Source: an uncultured Pseudomonadota bacterium (GTDB lineage Bacteria > Pseudomonadota > Gammaproteobacteria > Burkholderiales > SG8-39). From it: 64,000 bases of DNA. The stretch is taken from positions 1 through 64,000 of the forward strand of contig CAIKRR010000077.1 in NCBI GenBank assembly GCA_903829815.1, given 5' to 3'. The notes beneath the pieces were generated by a model. It saw only the letters and a list, made by a program, of their open reading frames with translations, ran no database searches and was not told the origin of the DNA. Of the stretch, positions 47,385 to 55,145 are shown piece after piece. The position numbers were made by a program, and so were the translations under genes. The first letter of the stretch is position 1; each line of letters opens with the position of its first letter.

Positions 47385-48518
47385 TCAGTGAGCCGCGCGC
47401 ATCAGCGCGACGAAACGATCGAACAAGCCAGACACATCCTGCGGGCCAGGGCTTGCCTCGGGGTGACCCTGAAAACAGAAGGCCGGGCGATCGGTGCGCT
47501 CCAGACCCTGGATCGTGCCATCGAACAGCGAACGGTGAGTGACCCTCAGGTTGGATGGCAGCGAGGCTTCATCGACCGCGAATCCATGATTCTGGCTGGT
47601 GATCAGCACCCGCCCGGTATCGAGTTCGGACACCGGGTGATTGGCACCGTGATGGCCGAACTTCATCTTCAGGGTGCGCGCCCCCGAAGCCAGTGCCAGC
47701 AACTGGTGCCCCAGGCATATGCCAAAGACCGGCAGCGTGCTGCACGCGATCAGGCTCGCGATGGCCTCGATGGCGTAATCGCAGGGCTCGGGATCCCCTG
47801 GCCCATTGGAGAGGAACACCCCATCGGGATGCATCGCGAGCACTTCGGCGGCCGGCGTGCGGGCCGGCACCACGGTCACGGCGCACCCCCGATCGGCCAG
47901 CATGCGCAGGCTGTTGCGCTTGACGCCGAAGTCGTAGGCCACCACCGAATACTGGCGCTCGAACACGCGCGGCACACTGCCCGGTGCCTGCCATGAGGTT
48001 TCCTGCCAGAGATAAGGGGCAGTCACCGAAACGCTCTGGGCAAGGTCCATGCCGGCCAGTCCGGCAAATCCGCGAGCGGCAGCGATGGCTGCAACGTCAT
48101 CGACGTCACCGGCCTGAATGCAGGCGTTCTGGGAACCTCGCTCACGCAGCAGGCGTGTCAATCGTCGTGTATCGATGCCAGCCATGGCAACGACGCCCCG
48201 TCGATCCAGCCAGGTGGTCAGCGACTCACGGGAGCGCCAACTGGAAGGCGCGGGCGGCACTTCGCGCAGCACGAGGCCACTGCAGACCGCAAGGCTCGAC
48301 TCGTCGTCATCGGGATTCATTCCGACATTGCCCACCTGCGGACAGGTGAGCGTGACGATCTGGCGGCAGTAGGATGGGTCGGTCAGGACTTCCTGGTAAC
48401 CGGTCATCGCGGTATTGAACACGACTTCGCCGACGCTGCTGCCTCGCGCCCCGATTGAAACGCCCCTGAACACGGTGCCATCGGCCAATGCCAGCAAGGC
48501 GCGGGGCGTATGAGGCAT
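47385..48518 (-). CDS. carA: Carbamoyl phosphate synthase small subunit CarA
   Basis: The 377-residue glutaminase subunit shows [30 protein letters not shown] and the class I amidotransferase site with the nucleophile in [13 protein letters not shown]. The catalytic His-Glu pair is in [11 protein letters not shown]. It delivers ammonia to CarB. The ATG at 48518 follows GGGAGA. It is separated from dapB by 106 bases. Confidence 0.96.
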   Translation of the reverse strand: MPHTPRALLALADGTVFRGVSIGARGSSVGEVVFNTAMTGYQEVLTDPSYCRQIVTLTCPQVGNVGMNPDDDESSLAVCSGLVLREVPPAPSSWRSRESLTTWLDRRGVVAMAGIDTRRLTRLLRERGSQNACIQAGDVDDVAAIAAARGFAGLAGMDLAQSVSVTAPYLWQETSWQAPGSVPRVFERQYSVVAYDFGVKRNSLRMLADRGCAVTVVPARTPAAEVLAMHPDGVFLSNGPGDPEPCDYAIEAIASLIACSTLPVFGICLGHQLLALASGARTLKMKFGHHGANHPVSELDTGRVLITSQNHGFAVDEASLPSNLRVTHRSLFDGTIQGLERTDRPAFCFQGHPEASPGPQDVSGLFDRFVALMRAAH

Positions 48519-48624
48519 GGCAATCTCCCGGATCAGGACCTTTCGGCCAAACCTGTCAAGGATACCAGATGGAGGCCACGAATCAGCCCTTGCCAACCAG
48601 GCCTGGTGCCGTCGCTCCTCTCGG

Positions 48625-49440
48625 TTACTGGAGCCCGAGTACCGCCTGCATGTCGTACAGGCCCGGTGCGCGTCCTGACGCAAACTTGACCGCTCGCATG
48701 GCACCGGTTGCATAGGTGAGCCGACTGGAGGAGCGCACCGACAGTTCGATACGTTCGCCCATGCCGGCAAACAGCACGGTGTGGTCGCCGACGATGTCAC
48801 CGCCTCTAACCGCATGAAAACCGATGCTCGAAGGCTCGCGTTCGCCAGTGATGCCCTCACGGCCGTGCACCGCGACCGCGGCCAGATCACGCTTCAGGGC
48901 GCGCGCCACCGACTCGCCCAGACGCAATGCGGTCCCCGACGGCGCATCGACTTTGTGACGATGATGGGCCTCGATGATCTCGACATCGAAATCCTCGCCC
49001 AGGATGCCGGCAGCCATTTCGGCCAGCTTGAAGAGCGCGTTCACACCCACCGCCATATTGGGCGCAAACACCACCGGAATGGTACGCGCAGCAGCCTCGA
49101 TCTCGTGCTTTTGCTCCGGGCTGAACCCGGTCGTTCCGATGATCATGGCTCGACCGGTGCGCACCGCGATGGCAAGCGCCGCAAGGGTTGCTGCCGGCCG
49201 GGTGAAGTCGATCAGACAATCGGCCCCGGCAAGGGCCACCTTCAGATCGTCGGTCAGGATGACCCCGGTGATGACGCCGAGCGACTCGCCCGCATCACGC
49301 CCCAGCGCGGGATGCCCCGGCATCTCGATCGCGGCCGCCAGGGTCAGGGCTTCGTCGGCCAGAACCGCTTCGACCAGACTGCGACCCATCCGACCCGCCG
49401 CACCGGCAATCGCCACCCGAATCGGCCTGAGGGTACTCAT
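48625..49440 (-). CDS. dapB: 4-hydroxy-tetrahydrodipicolinate reductase DapB
   Basis: The 271-residue enzyme of lysine and peptidoglycan precursor synthesis has the NAD(P) motif [30 protein letters not shown], and the active-site stretch [16 protein letters not shown]. Its ATG overlaps the bamE stop by four bases. Length is normal. The bamE-dapB-carAB order is common in Burkholderiales. Confidence 0.96.
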   Translation of the reverse strand: MSTLRPIRVAIAGAAGRMGRSLVEAVLADEALTLAAAIEMPGHPALGRDAGESLGVITGVILTDDLKVALAGADCLIDFTRPAATLAALAIAVRTGRAMIIGTTGFSPEQKHEIEAAARTIPVVFAPNMAVGVNALFKLAEMAAGILGEDFDVEIIEAHHRHKVDAPSGTALRLGESVARALKRDLAAVAVHGREGITGEREPSSIGFHAVRGGDIVGDHTVLFAGMGERIELSVRSSSRLTYATGAMRAVKFASGRAPGLYDMQAVLGLQ

Positions 49441-49868
49441 CGTCCAACTCCGGCCGCCGCAACCGGCGCAGGCGAACTGCCCTCAGGCGAAGCATTGATC
49501 CGGGTGATCAAGTCCTCTGGAAAACCCTCGCCCTCCACCAGGTCCAGGCGGTCGGCCTTGAAGAAGACGGCAATCCGCCGCGTCTCGGCAGTGGCGCCGG
49601 CGACGCGCTCACGCCGGTAGACATAGTCCCAGCGGTCGACGTGAAACACATCGGTCACGAGCGGGGTGCCGAGCACGAATCGAACCTGATCCCGGGTCAT
49701 GCCGAGCTTGAGTCGGGACAGCGCAGTAGAGTCGAGGTTGTTGCCCTGCTGGACATCGATGCGGTAGGCACGCCACCAGGGAGAGCAGCCCCCGAGCGTA
49801 ATCGCAGACAGCGCCAGACAGGCAGCCAGTGCAAGTCGGGCAGGCACACGGCCAGAAAAGACAGTCAT
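49437..49868 (-). CDS. bamE: Outer membrane assembly lipoprotein BamE (OmlA/SmpA)
   Basis: The 143-residue lipoprotein has a signal peptide ending in the lipobox LGGC with Cys28 as the acylation site. The BamE domain follows with [36 protein letters not shown] and WDYVYRRE. It is a small subunit of the BAM complex that inserts beta-barrel proteins. It is divergent from fur, the common arrangement in proteobacteria, and coupled to dapB. Confidence 0.94.
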   Translation of the reverse strand: MTVFSGRVPARLALAACLALSAITLGGCSPWWRAYRIDVQQGNNLDSTALSRLKLGMTRDQVRFVLGTPLVTDVFHVDRWDYVYRRERVAGATAETRRIAVFFKADRLDLVEGEGFPEDLITRINASPEGSSPAPVAAAGVGR

Positions 49869-49934
49869 CGTGGAAGATCCGGCTGAGGGCCCGCCGATCT
49901 GCACGCAAGGGGTCGCAGCGGCAGAACGGGCCCG

Positions 49935-49952
49935 GAATATGTTTATCATAGC
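49935..49952. promoter_or_regulatory. Fur-box-like operator between bamE and fur
   Basis: On the minus strand this reads ATGATAAACATATTC, matching about 12 of 15 positions in the core of the Fur box consensus (GATAATGATAATCATTATC). A good -10-like TATGAT for bamE overlaps it. It is the only AT-rich patch in the divergent region. Confidence 0.4.
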
Positions 49953-50009
49953 GGAAAGAGCCGCGCTCGCCCTCTTGCCCCGCAGCCCCGCCGAGACCCC
50001 AGCCGCCCC

Positions 50010-50041
50010 ACCCAGCCCGCAACCCAGCCCGCAACCCAGCC
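50010..50041. repeat. 12-base tandem repeat just upstream of the fur start
   Basis: ACCCAGCCCGCA occurs twice in full and then as a partial third copy (ACCCAGCC), ending three bases before the GTG proposed as the fur start. It fills the position where a ribosome binding site would be expected, and none is visible. Confidence 0.85.
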
Positions 50042-50043
50042 TA

Positions 50044-50541
50044 GTGCCCAATTCAGCAGACCTCAGGAACAGCGGGCTAAAAGCCACATTGCCGCGCATA
50101 CGGATTCTCGAACTGTTCGAGAGGTCGGCGGTGCGGCATCTCTCGGCTGAGGACATCTACCGGGCGCTCGCCCGCGACGGTGTTGATGTCGGTCTGGCTA
50201 CGGTCTACCGGGTGCTCACCCAGTTCGAACAGGCGGGTCTGCTGCAGCGACACCGCTTCGAGTCGGACAAGGCCGTTTTCGAACTCAACGACTCGAGTCA
50301 CCACGACCACCTGGTATGTCTGGAATGTGGTCGAGTCGAGGAGTTCGTCGATGAAGGCATCGAGACCCGCCAGGCGCAGATCGCCAGTGACCGTGGATTT
50401 CTGATCCAGGCCCACTCACTTTATCTCTATGCCCAGTGCAAGAAAGGTGACTGCGAATGGCGTGACAATGCCGAGCCCCTCAGCCTGTCATTGCCTCTGG
50501 AGGGGGATCTGGGGCCTCAGTCGGGTCCACCGGAGAAATAA
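50044..50541 (+). CDS. fur: Ferric uptake regulator Fur
   Basis: The 165-residue regulator has a winged-helix N-terminal domain (GLKATLPRIRILELF, HLSAEDIYRAL, GLATVYRVLTQFEQAGL). The metal-binding domain contains HHDHLVCLECG with Cys92 and Cys95, and Cys132 and Cys137 near the end, the same spacing as in E. coli Fur. The GTG at 50044 is chosen because it aligns the N-terminus with E. coli Fur; an ATG at 49939 would add 35 Pro-rich residues. No clear ribosome binding site precedes the GTG. With iron it represses iron uptake genes. It is divergent from bamE, and its 3' end overlaps a convergent lipoprotein gene by 25 bases. Confidence 0.93.
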   Translation: MPNSADLRNSGLKATLPRIRILELFERSAVRHLSAEDIYRALARDGVDVGLATVYRVLTQFEQAGLLQRHRFESDKAVFELNDSSHHDHLVCLECGRVEEFVDEGIETRQAQIASDRGFLIQAHSLYLYAQCKKGDCEWRDNAEPLSLSLPLEGDLGPQSGPPEK

Positions 50542-51014
50542 ACGGGGTCACGATAGATGTCGACCGATTTCACGTAGCCGGTCGGCTGGTCGATGTGCAC
50601 ATCGGCGATCGTCTCGAGCGTGCGATCACGAAACCGGTAGCTGTAGACCTCCTCGCGGCGACCCGGATAGGCCTGTAACTGACCCGGGGCACCCAATGCC
50701 GTGGTGACGTCGTCCCTGAGCGAGCGCCGCGGCAGAATGCTCGCTCGGATGTTTTCAACCGACAGCAGCGGCTCGACGGCCGTCGCCTCACCCTTCGGGT
50801 CAAACGTGATGCGCCAGGTCTGCCAGCCCGTATACCCGCCCACGTAGTACCAGGTGCGTCCCCCATCAGGTCGGACACGTTCCTCGCTGGGTGATCCGGC
50901 TCGATCCCGAACCTCGTTCACCGACATGCCGACGCGCAGGCGTTCGACCTGAATGCTCGAACACGCAGCCAGCCCCAACGCCATTGCCACAATCCAGACA
51001 CGCATCGAACCCAT
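50517..51014 (-). CDS. BamE/SmpA-domain-like lipoprotein
   Basis: The 165-residue protein starts MGSMRVWIVAMALGLAAC with a lipobox and Cys18. The rest has two SmpA/BamE-like motifs: RLRVGMSVNEVRDRAGSPSEE and later SLRDDVTTALGAPGQLQAYPG, each a helix followed by a G-x-P turn. It therefore looks like a tandem BamE-like lipoprotein, distinct from the true BamE nearby. The ATG at 51014 has GAGGG six bases upstream. It is probably anchored in the outer membrane; role unknown. Its end overlaps the convergent fur end. Confidence 0.8.
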   Translation of the reverse strand: MGSMRVWIVAMALGLAACSSIQVERLRVGMSVNEVRDRAGSPSEERVRPDGGRTWYYVGGYTGWQTWRITFDPKGEATAVEPLLSVENIRASILPRRSLRDDVTTALGAPGQLQAYPGRREEVYSYRFRDRTLETIADVHIDQPTGYVKSVDIYRDPVYFSGGPD

Positions 51015-51109
51015 TGTCTACCCTCATTGATCATTCAGGAAGCGCCAGTGCGCTGATGGTATCGGCTTTTACGATCGCGGACATTGCGGCATCGAGCAGG
51101 ACGCGACCG

Positions 51110-51766
51110 TCACGGCCGGCCAACCCCGTGCCGTGCCGCCAGTTGCATGAGTTGCAGCTGCGTCTGCACGCCGAGCTTTTGCCGGATCAGCGATTGCTGA
51201 TTGGCCACTGTCTTGTAGCTCAGTCGCAACTGAGCCGCGATCTCGCTGAGGCTTGCTCCGGCCAGAATGAGGCGCATCACCTCGAACTCCCGCGCCGACA
51301 AGGTATCGAACACCCCTTCATCGCCACCGATCGACTGCAGCGCAATCGTTTGCGCCATATCGGGGCCGATATAGCGCTCGCCTGCAGCCACCCGGTGAAC
51401 CGCCTCGACCAGCGTATCGGGCGCACTTGCCTTCGTCACATATCCACGCGCCCCGGCCTGAAAGGCACGCTGGGCGAATATGCCTTCTTCATGCATGCTG
51501 AACATGAGTATCCGCGCCTGCGGTACACGGGCAACAATGCGCCGCAAGGCATCGATGCCGCTCGCACCGGGGAGCGAGATATCCATCACCACGAGATCGG
51601 GGCCGAGCGCCTGAAACGCGAGGTAGGCCGCCTGAGCATCACCGGCTTCGCCCACCACCTCGATCGTCGGGTCACGCTCGAGCAGCCGACGGTAGCCTTC
51701 GCGCACGATCGCATGATCGTCGACCAGCAGCACGCGAATGCTGTGCGAAGGCGTCCTCTGGCTCAT
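51110..51766 (-). CDS. NarL/FixJ-family response regulator
   Basis: The 218-residue regulator has a receiver domain with Asp16-Asp17, the phosphorylation site Asp62 (VVMDISLPG) and Lys112 (TKAS). A LuxR-type helix-turn-helix follows (LSAREFEVMRLILAGASLSEIAAQLRLSYKTVANQ). The ATG overlaps the kinase stop by four bases, so the two proteins are partners. The genes it controls are not evident; it is not adjacent to the catabolic operons. Confidence 0.92.
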   Translation of the reverse strand: MSQRTPSHSIRVLLVDDHAIVREGYRRLLERDPTIEVVGEAGDAQAAYLAFQALGPDLVVMDISLPGASGIDALRRIVARVPQARILMFSMHEEGIFAQRAFQAGARGYVTKASAPDTLVEAVHRVAAGERYIGPDMAQTIALQSIGGDEGVFDTLSAREFEVMRLILAGASLSEIAAQLRLSYKTVANQQSLIRQKLGVQTQLQLMQLAARHGVGRP

Positions 51767-52677
51767 GCCGCCGCCACTTGTCCGGGAAGCCAGACCCGGA
51801 TTCGGCACCCCTTGCCGGGAGCGGTATCGACGTCGATCTGCCCTCCCAGCGCCTCGACCCGCTCGCGCATTCCCACCCAGCCCAGCCCAGCGGTCTGGAT
51901 ATCGGGCTCTGCGCCCACGCCGTCATCGGCCAGCGTGAGGCGCAATCCCGCATCCGAGGCATCCACACCGATGACCACATGCCGGGCGCGGGCGTGGCGC
52001 AGTACATTGGTGAGACCTTCCTGCACGATGCGATACACCGCCATGTGTACCGGCTCGCCCTGCGAATCGAGGTCACCCCGCACCGAGAGGTCCAGTTCCG
52101 GTGCCGGATGACGTGAACGCCACCCGGCCACCAGATGTTCGAGTGCTGCGTGAAGTCCGAGTTCGTCAAGCGCTACCGGTCGCAGTCGCCCCAGCATCTC
52201 GCGCAGCACGCGCTGCACATGGTCTACCGCCTGAATCACGGCGACAGCTCCCGTACGAGTGACCTCAGCGCCGACAGGGCTCGCGTTTCGAATCGCCACT
52301 GCCTCGAGCTTGATCAGGTGCAGATGCTGCCCCAATTCATCGTGCAATTCGCGCGCCAGATCGCGACGCTCGGCCTCCAGCAGGGCCAGGTGCGCTGCCC
52401 CAAGACGGCGATTCGCTGCGAGAGTCGCGCGCAACTGCTCATCGGCGAACGCAACAGCCCGCATCTGCGCCCGCACGTCGCCGACTCGTCGCCAGGCGTA
52501 CCAGGCGAGCCCGAGCAGCAATGCGGCAAGTGCACTCGGCAATTCGTCGGCCTGGTATATCTCGCGACTGCCCGCCCAACGCGACAATCGTTCACCGAGG
52601 TCGAGCGCGGCACTCAGCAACCATGCAACAGCCACCAGAAAGACCACGACCAGCAGGTCGCGCCGAGAAGCACGCAT
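51763..52677 (-). CDS. Sensor histidine kinase, NarX/UhpB type (HisKA_3)
   Basis: The 304-residue kinase has two N-terminal membrane helices (about residues 8-25 and 48-62) with a short periplasmic segment of only about 22 residues. A coiled-coil linker is followed by the HisKA_3 dimerisation domain with phosphate-accepting His112 in ARELHDELGQHLH. The HATPase domain has GLTNVLRHARARHV and GLGWVGMRERVEALGG. The tiny periplasmic loop suggests it senses a membrane or cytoplasmic signal. It is co-translated with the response regulator. Confidence 0.9.
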   Translation of the reverse strand: MRASRRDLLVVVFLVAVAWLLSAALDLGERLSRWAGSREIYQADELPSALAALLLGLAWYAWRRVGDVRAQMRAVAFADEQLRATLAANRRLGAAHLALLEAERRDLARELHDELGQHLHLIKLEAVAIRNASPVGAEVTRTGAVAVIQAVDHVQRVLREMLGRLRPVALDELGLHAALEHLVAGWRSRHPAPELDLSVRGDLDSQGEPVHMAVYRIVQEGLTNVLRHARARHVVIGVDASDAGLRLTLADDGVGAEPDIQTAGLGWVGMRERVEALGGQIDVDTAPGKGCRIRVWLPGQVAAA

Positions 52678-52908
52678 GATGTTCAGAAAGAGCGTTGACA
52701 GGGCACCGAATCTACCATCCTGCAGACTCTCGGCCGTCCGGCCTCGAGATCGATGAAAGCAACTTGGTCAGAAAATGCCCCTCCAGCGCTTGAGATAACA
52801 TCACACGCTCGGCCCGTTTTCGTGCGTCCTCAATCCGCCATGCAACGAGCCGATTGCTGTCCCCAAAGACCCGCGAGGGTCGTTCAAGAAACTGCGGAGC
52901 CCCCCTGC
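52678..52908. promoter_or_regulatory. Divergent promoter region, histidine kinase / nitroreductase
   Basis: This 231-base gap separates the kinase from the nitroreductase gene. No conserved ORF, hairpin or clear promoter pair was recognised in it. Confidence 0.25.
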
Positions 52909-53544
52909 ATGAACCTGCTAGAACTGCTCAACTGGCGCTATGCCACCAAGAAGATGGACCCCTCCAAGGCCGTACCCGAGGACAAGATCGAACGCATCAT
53001 CGAGGCCGTACGACTTGCCGCGACCTCGAGCGGCCTGCAGCCGTTTGAGCTCATTCTGGTCACCAACCCCGAGGTTCGGGCACGCTTGCGGGTAGCCGCC
53101 AATGGCCAGGCGCAGATCACCGATTGTTCGCACCTCATCGTCTTTGCAGCCTGGGACAATCACACGGCCGAGCGCATCAACGAGATGTTCGACCGCACCA
53201 ACGCCGAGCGCGGCTTCACCAATGAGGGCTGGGAAAACTATCGCAAGATGTTGCTTGGCCTGTACCCGCCGCGCCCTGCCGAGGTGAACTTCGAGCACAC
53301 CGCGCGTCAGGCCTACATCGGTCTTGGGACCGCACTCATCGCCGCCGCGAACGAAGGCGTCGATGCAACCCCCATGGAAGGATTCAAGCCCGACCAATTC
53401 GATGAAATCCTCGGATTGCGGGCGCGCGGCCTGCGTAGCGCCGTCCTGCTGCCCCTGGGCTACCGCCACGAAGGTCAGGACTGGCTGGCGAGCTTGAAGA
53501 AGATCCGCCGCTCACGCGCACACTTCGTGACCGAAATACGCTGA
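52909..53544 (+). CDS. Nitroreductase-family NAD(P)H-dependent oxidoreductase
   Basis: The 211-residue FMN enzyme has the family start LLELLNWRYATKKMDPSKAVPEDKIERIIEAVRLAATSSGLQPFELI, where RYATKKMD binds FMN phosphate. HTARQAYIGLGTALIAAANEGVDATPMEGF and LRSAVLLPLGYRHEGQDWLA follow. This matches the NfsB-like dihydropteridine/nitroreductase group. The ATG at 52909 is preceded by GCGGAG at a rather long distance. It is cytoplasmic and probably reduces quinones or nitro compounds. Confidence 0.92.
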   Translation: MNLLELLNWRYATKKMDPSKAVPEDKIERIIEAVRLAATSSGLQPFELILVTNPEVRARLRVAANGQAQITDCSHLIVFAAWDNHTAERINEMFDRTNAERGFTNEGWENYRKMLLGLYPPRPAEVNFEHTARQAYIGLGTALIAAANEGVDATPMEGFKPDQFDEILGLRARGLRSAVLLPLGYRHEGQDWLASLKKIRRSRAHFVTEIR

Positions 53545-53555
53545 CACACGCTGGA

Positions 53556-53622
53556 CGCTGCCCCAAGCCGATTCAGACTCGATGCTGGCTCGTTTGAAAG
53601 TCGAGTCATGACTGGGGCAGCG
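53556..53622. terminator. Large nested inverted repeat between convergent genes
   Basis: The outer arms CGCTGCCCCA (53556-53565) and TGGGGCAGCG (53613-53622) are perfect complements. Nested inside are GACTCGA (53576-53582) and TCGAGTC (53601-53607). The structure spans the gap between the nitroreductase stop and the flippase stop and can form on either strand, so a bidirectional terminator is likely. There is no T-run. Confidence 0.5.
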
Positions 53623-54946
53623 ACTGCACAGGCGCAGGCCTGCTGCCAGGCAAGGCGAGACCGATGGCATTCACGATCGCGTAGACGAGGTAGGTTACGA
53701 GATAGAGCATCGACGCGCGTTCGAGGGTCATGCCGTCCCGCCCGAGCCAGAGCAGTGCCGCAAAAAGAGGCAGGGACAGGAACTCGCCGAGCATGATGGT
53801 CCGTGTCCGGTGAGCGGCAAAAAGACCGTACAGAAAGACCCAGGAAACGATGCGCACCCAACTTCCGCCCAGAAACCACGCAGCCGCCGCCTCGCTCACC
53901 ACAAAGCGCGCATCGTAGAGCAACGCCAGTAGCCAGGCCTGCGCCAGAAAAAGCAGGGCCAGCAACCCTGCCGCTGGTGCAAGTACCACCACAGCCGCTC
54001 GACGCAACTCGAGCAGAAAACGGTCGCTACCCCAACGGGCACTCAATCGGGGCAGAAACACGAGCGAGAGCATGCCTGAGGCGAGCGCGGCCACCCAATC
54101 GCCCAGTCGCCACAGGGCCTGAAAATGCCCGACCTCGTGCCATGAAAGGCTCTCGGCCAGCCCGGCACGCATCAACAGCATCGAGGCCGGACTCATCACG
54201 CCGATGGTGAGACCCACCGGAATGAAGCGCAGAAGTGGACGCAGCAGCGCACGGCCCGATCGGGCTTCTGATGCGACGGACATGACGGATGCTTCGGCCG
54301 CTGGCGCCGCCACGGCAGGCCACGCGAAACGTGCGACAGCCGTCGGGATCCGACCGGTTACCCGGCGCAGGTAGCGCCACACCAGACCGCTGCCCAGCGC
54401 CAGCATGGCGACCTGAACGGTCATCAAGCCCTCGGTTGCAGCGCCAGCCAGGGCAGCCATTGCGATGACCGCCACGCTCAGGGCTCCCAGCAGCGCGAGC
54501 CAGAGCATCTGCGGCTGCCGACTCTTGCCAAGCCAGTAGGCGTTGAGTGTGGCTGGCATCACGCACAGCGCGCCGGCCACTGCGGCCAGCGCAATCAGCC
54601 CCGGGCCCATGTCCGACTGCCCGAGCCCCGTCGAGGCCGGGCGCGCGCAGGCAACGATGAGAATCGCCAATCCGCCCGAAATGAGGATGGACAGACCGAG
54701 AGCGGCACGCAGCAGCCGACGCTCCTCGAACCCGCTGGTGGCCTGAGCGACAAGCACCGTCAATCCGGCCAGCACACCGGCCGAGGACACCGCGCAGACC
54801 AGTTCGACCACAGACTGCAGTTGCGCCCATACCGCAACACGACTTGCATCACCGGTAAGTGCAAGCACCTTGTCGATGACCGATCGTCCGGCAAGGTCGA
54901 TGAAAAGGATGACCAGAGCGGCCGCAACACGGCGTACGGACGTCAA
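53606..54946 (-). CDS. Multi-TM flippase-like membrane protein (MVF/Wzx type)
   Basis: A 446-residue integral membrane protein with about twelve to fourteen hydrophobic helices and no large loops. Stretches such as SLSWHEVGHFQALWRLGDWVAALASGMLSLVFLPRLSARWG resemble the WzxE/O-antigen flippase family. The extreme N-terminus is uncertain: the only nearby start is a TTG at 54946 without a good ribosome binding site. No glycosyltransferase or polymerase genes are near, so the exported lipid-linked glycan cannot be named. It is divergent from the large repeat protein. Confidence 0.75.
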   Translation of the reverse strand: MTSVRRVAAALVILFIDLAGRSVIDKVLALTGDASRVAVWAQLQSVVELVCAVSSAGVLAGLTVLVAQATSGFEERRLLRAALGLSILISGGLAILIVACARPASTGLGQSDMGPGLIALAAVAGALCVMPATLNAYWLGKSRQPQMLWLALLGALSVAVIAMAALAGAATEGLMTVQVAMLALGSGLVWRYLRRVTGRIPTAVARFAWPAVAAPAAEASVMSVASEARSGRALLRPLLRFIPVGLTIGVMSPASMLLMRAGLAESLSWHEVGHFQALWRLGDWVAALASGMLSLVFLPRLSARWGSDRFLLELRRAAVVVLAPAAGLLALLFLAQAWLLALLYDARFVVSEAAAAWFLGGSWVRIVSWVFLYGLFAAHRTRTIMLGEFLSLPLFAALLWLGRDGMTLERASMLYLVTYLVYAIVNAIGLALPGSRPAPVQSLPQS

Positions 54947-55145
54947 TGCAAGGGCCCGCCGGGCCCGACGGGCACCACGAACCGGCCCTGATACCTCATG
55001 TCATCGTCCGCAAATTGCTCTGCTCGAGTATGCCACGCGCAGTCAGCCGGGCCCGACGCCAGAATCCGGGGAATTCTGCCCCGGCAGCCCAAACCAGGCC
55101 CGGCGGGGGCTCAAGTTTCAGATCGGCCTGACGAACTGGATACTC
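54947..55145. promoter_or_regulatory. Divergent promoter region, flippase / repeat protein
   Basis: The 199-base gap separates the flippase from the repeat protein. The frame upstream of the repeat protein is open, but the encoded residues are Arg/Pro-rich and unlike the protein, so it is treated as non-coding. No clear promoter pair was identified. Confidence 0.3.

Noticed and set aside
46193-47542. Rightward frame opposite carB
   Set aside because: Antisense to a fully conserved CarB region, with shadow-type composition.
49939-50043. Fur starting at the ATG at 49939
   Set aside because: It would add 35 Pro/Ala-rich residues not seen in E. coli Fur; the GTG at 50044 gives a matching N-terminus. 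It is kept as an alternative in a finding.
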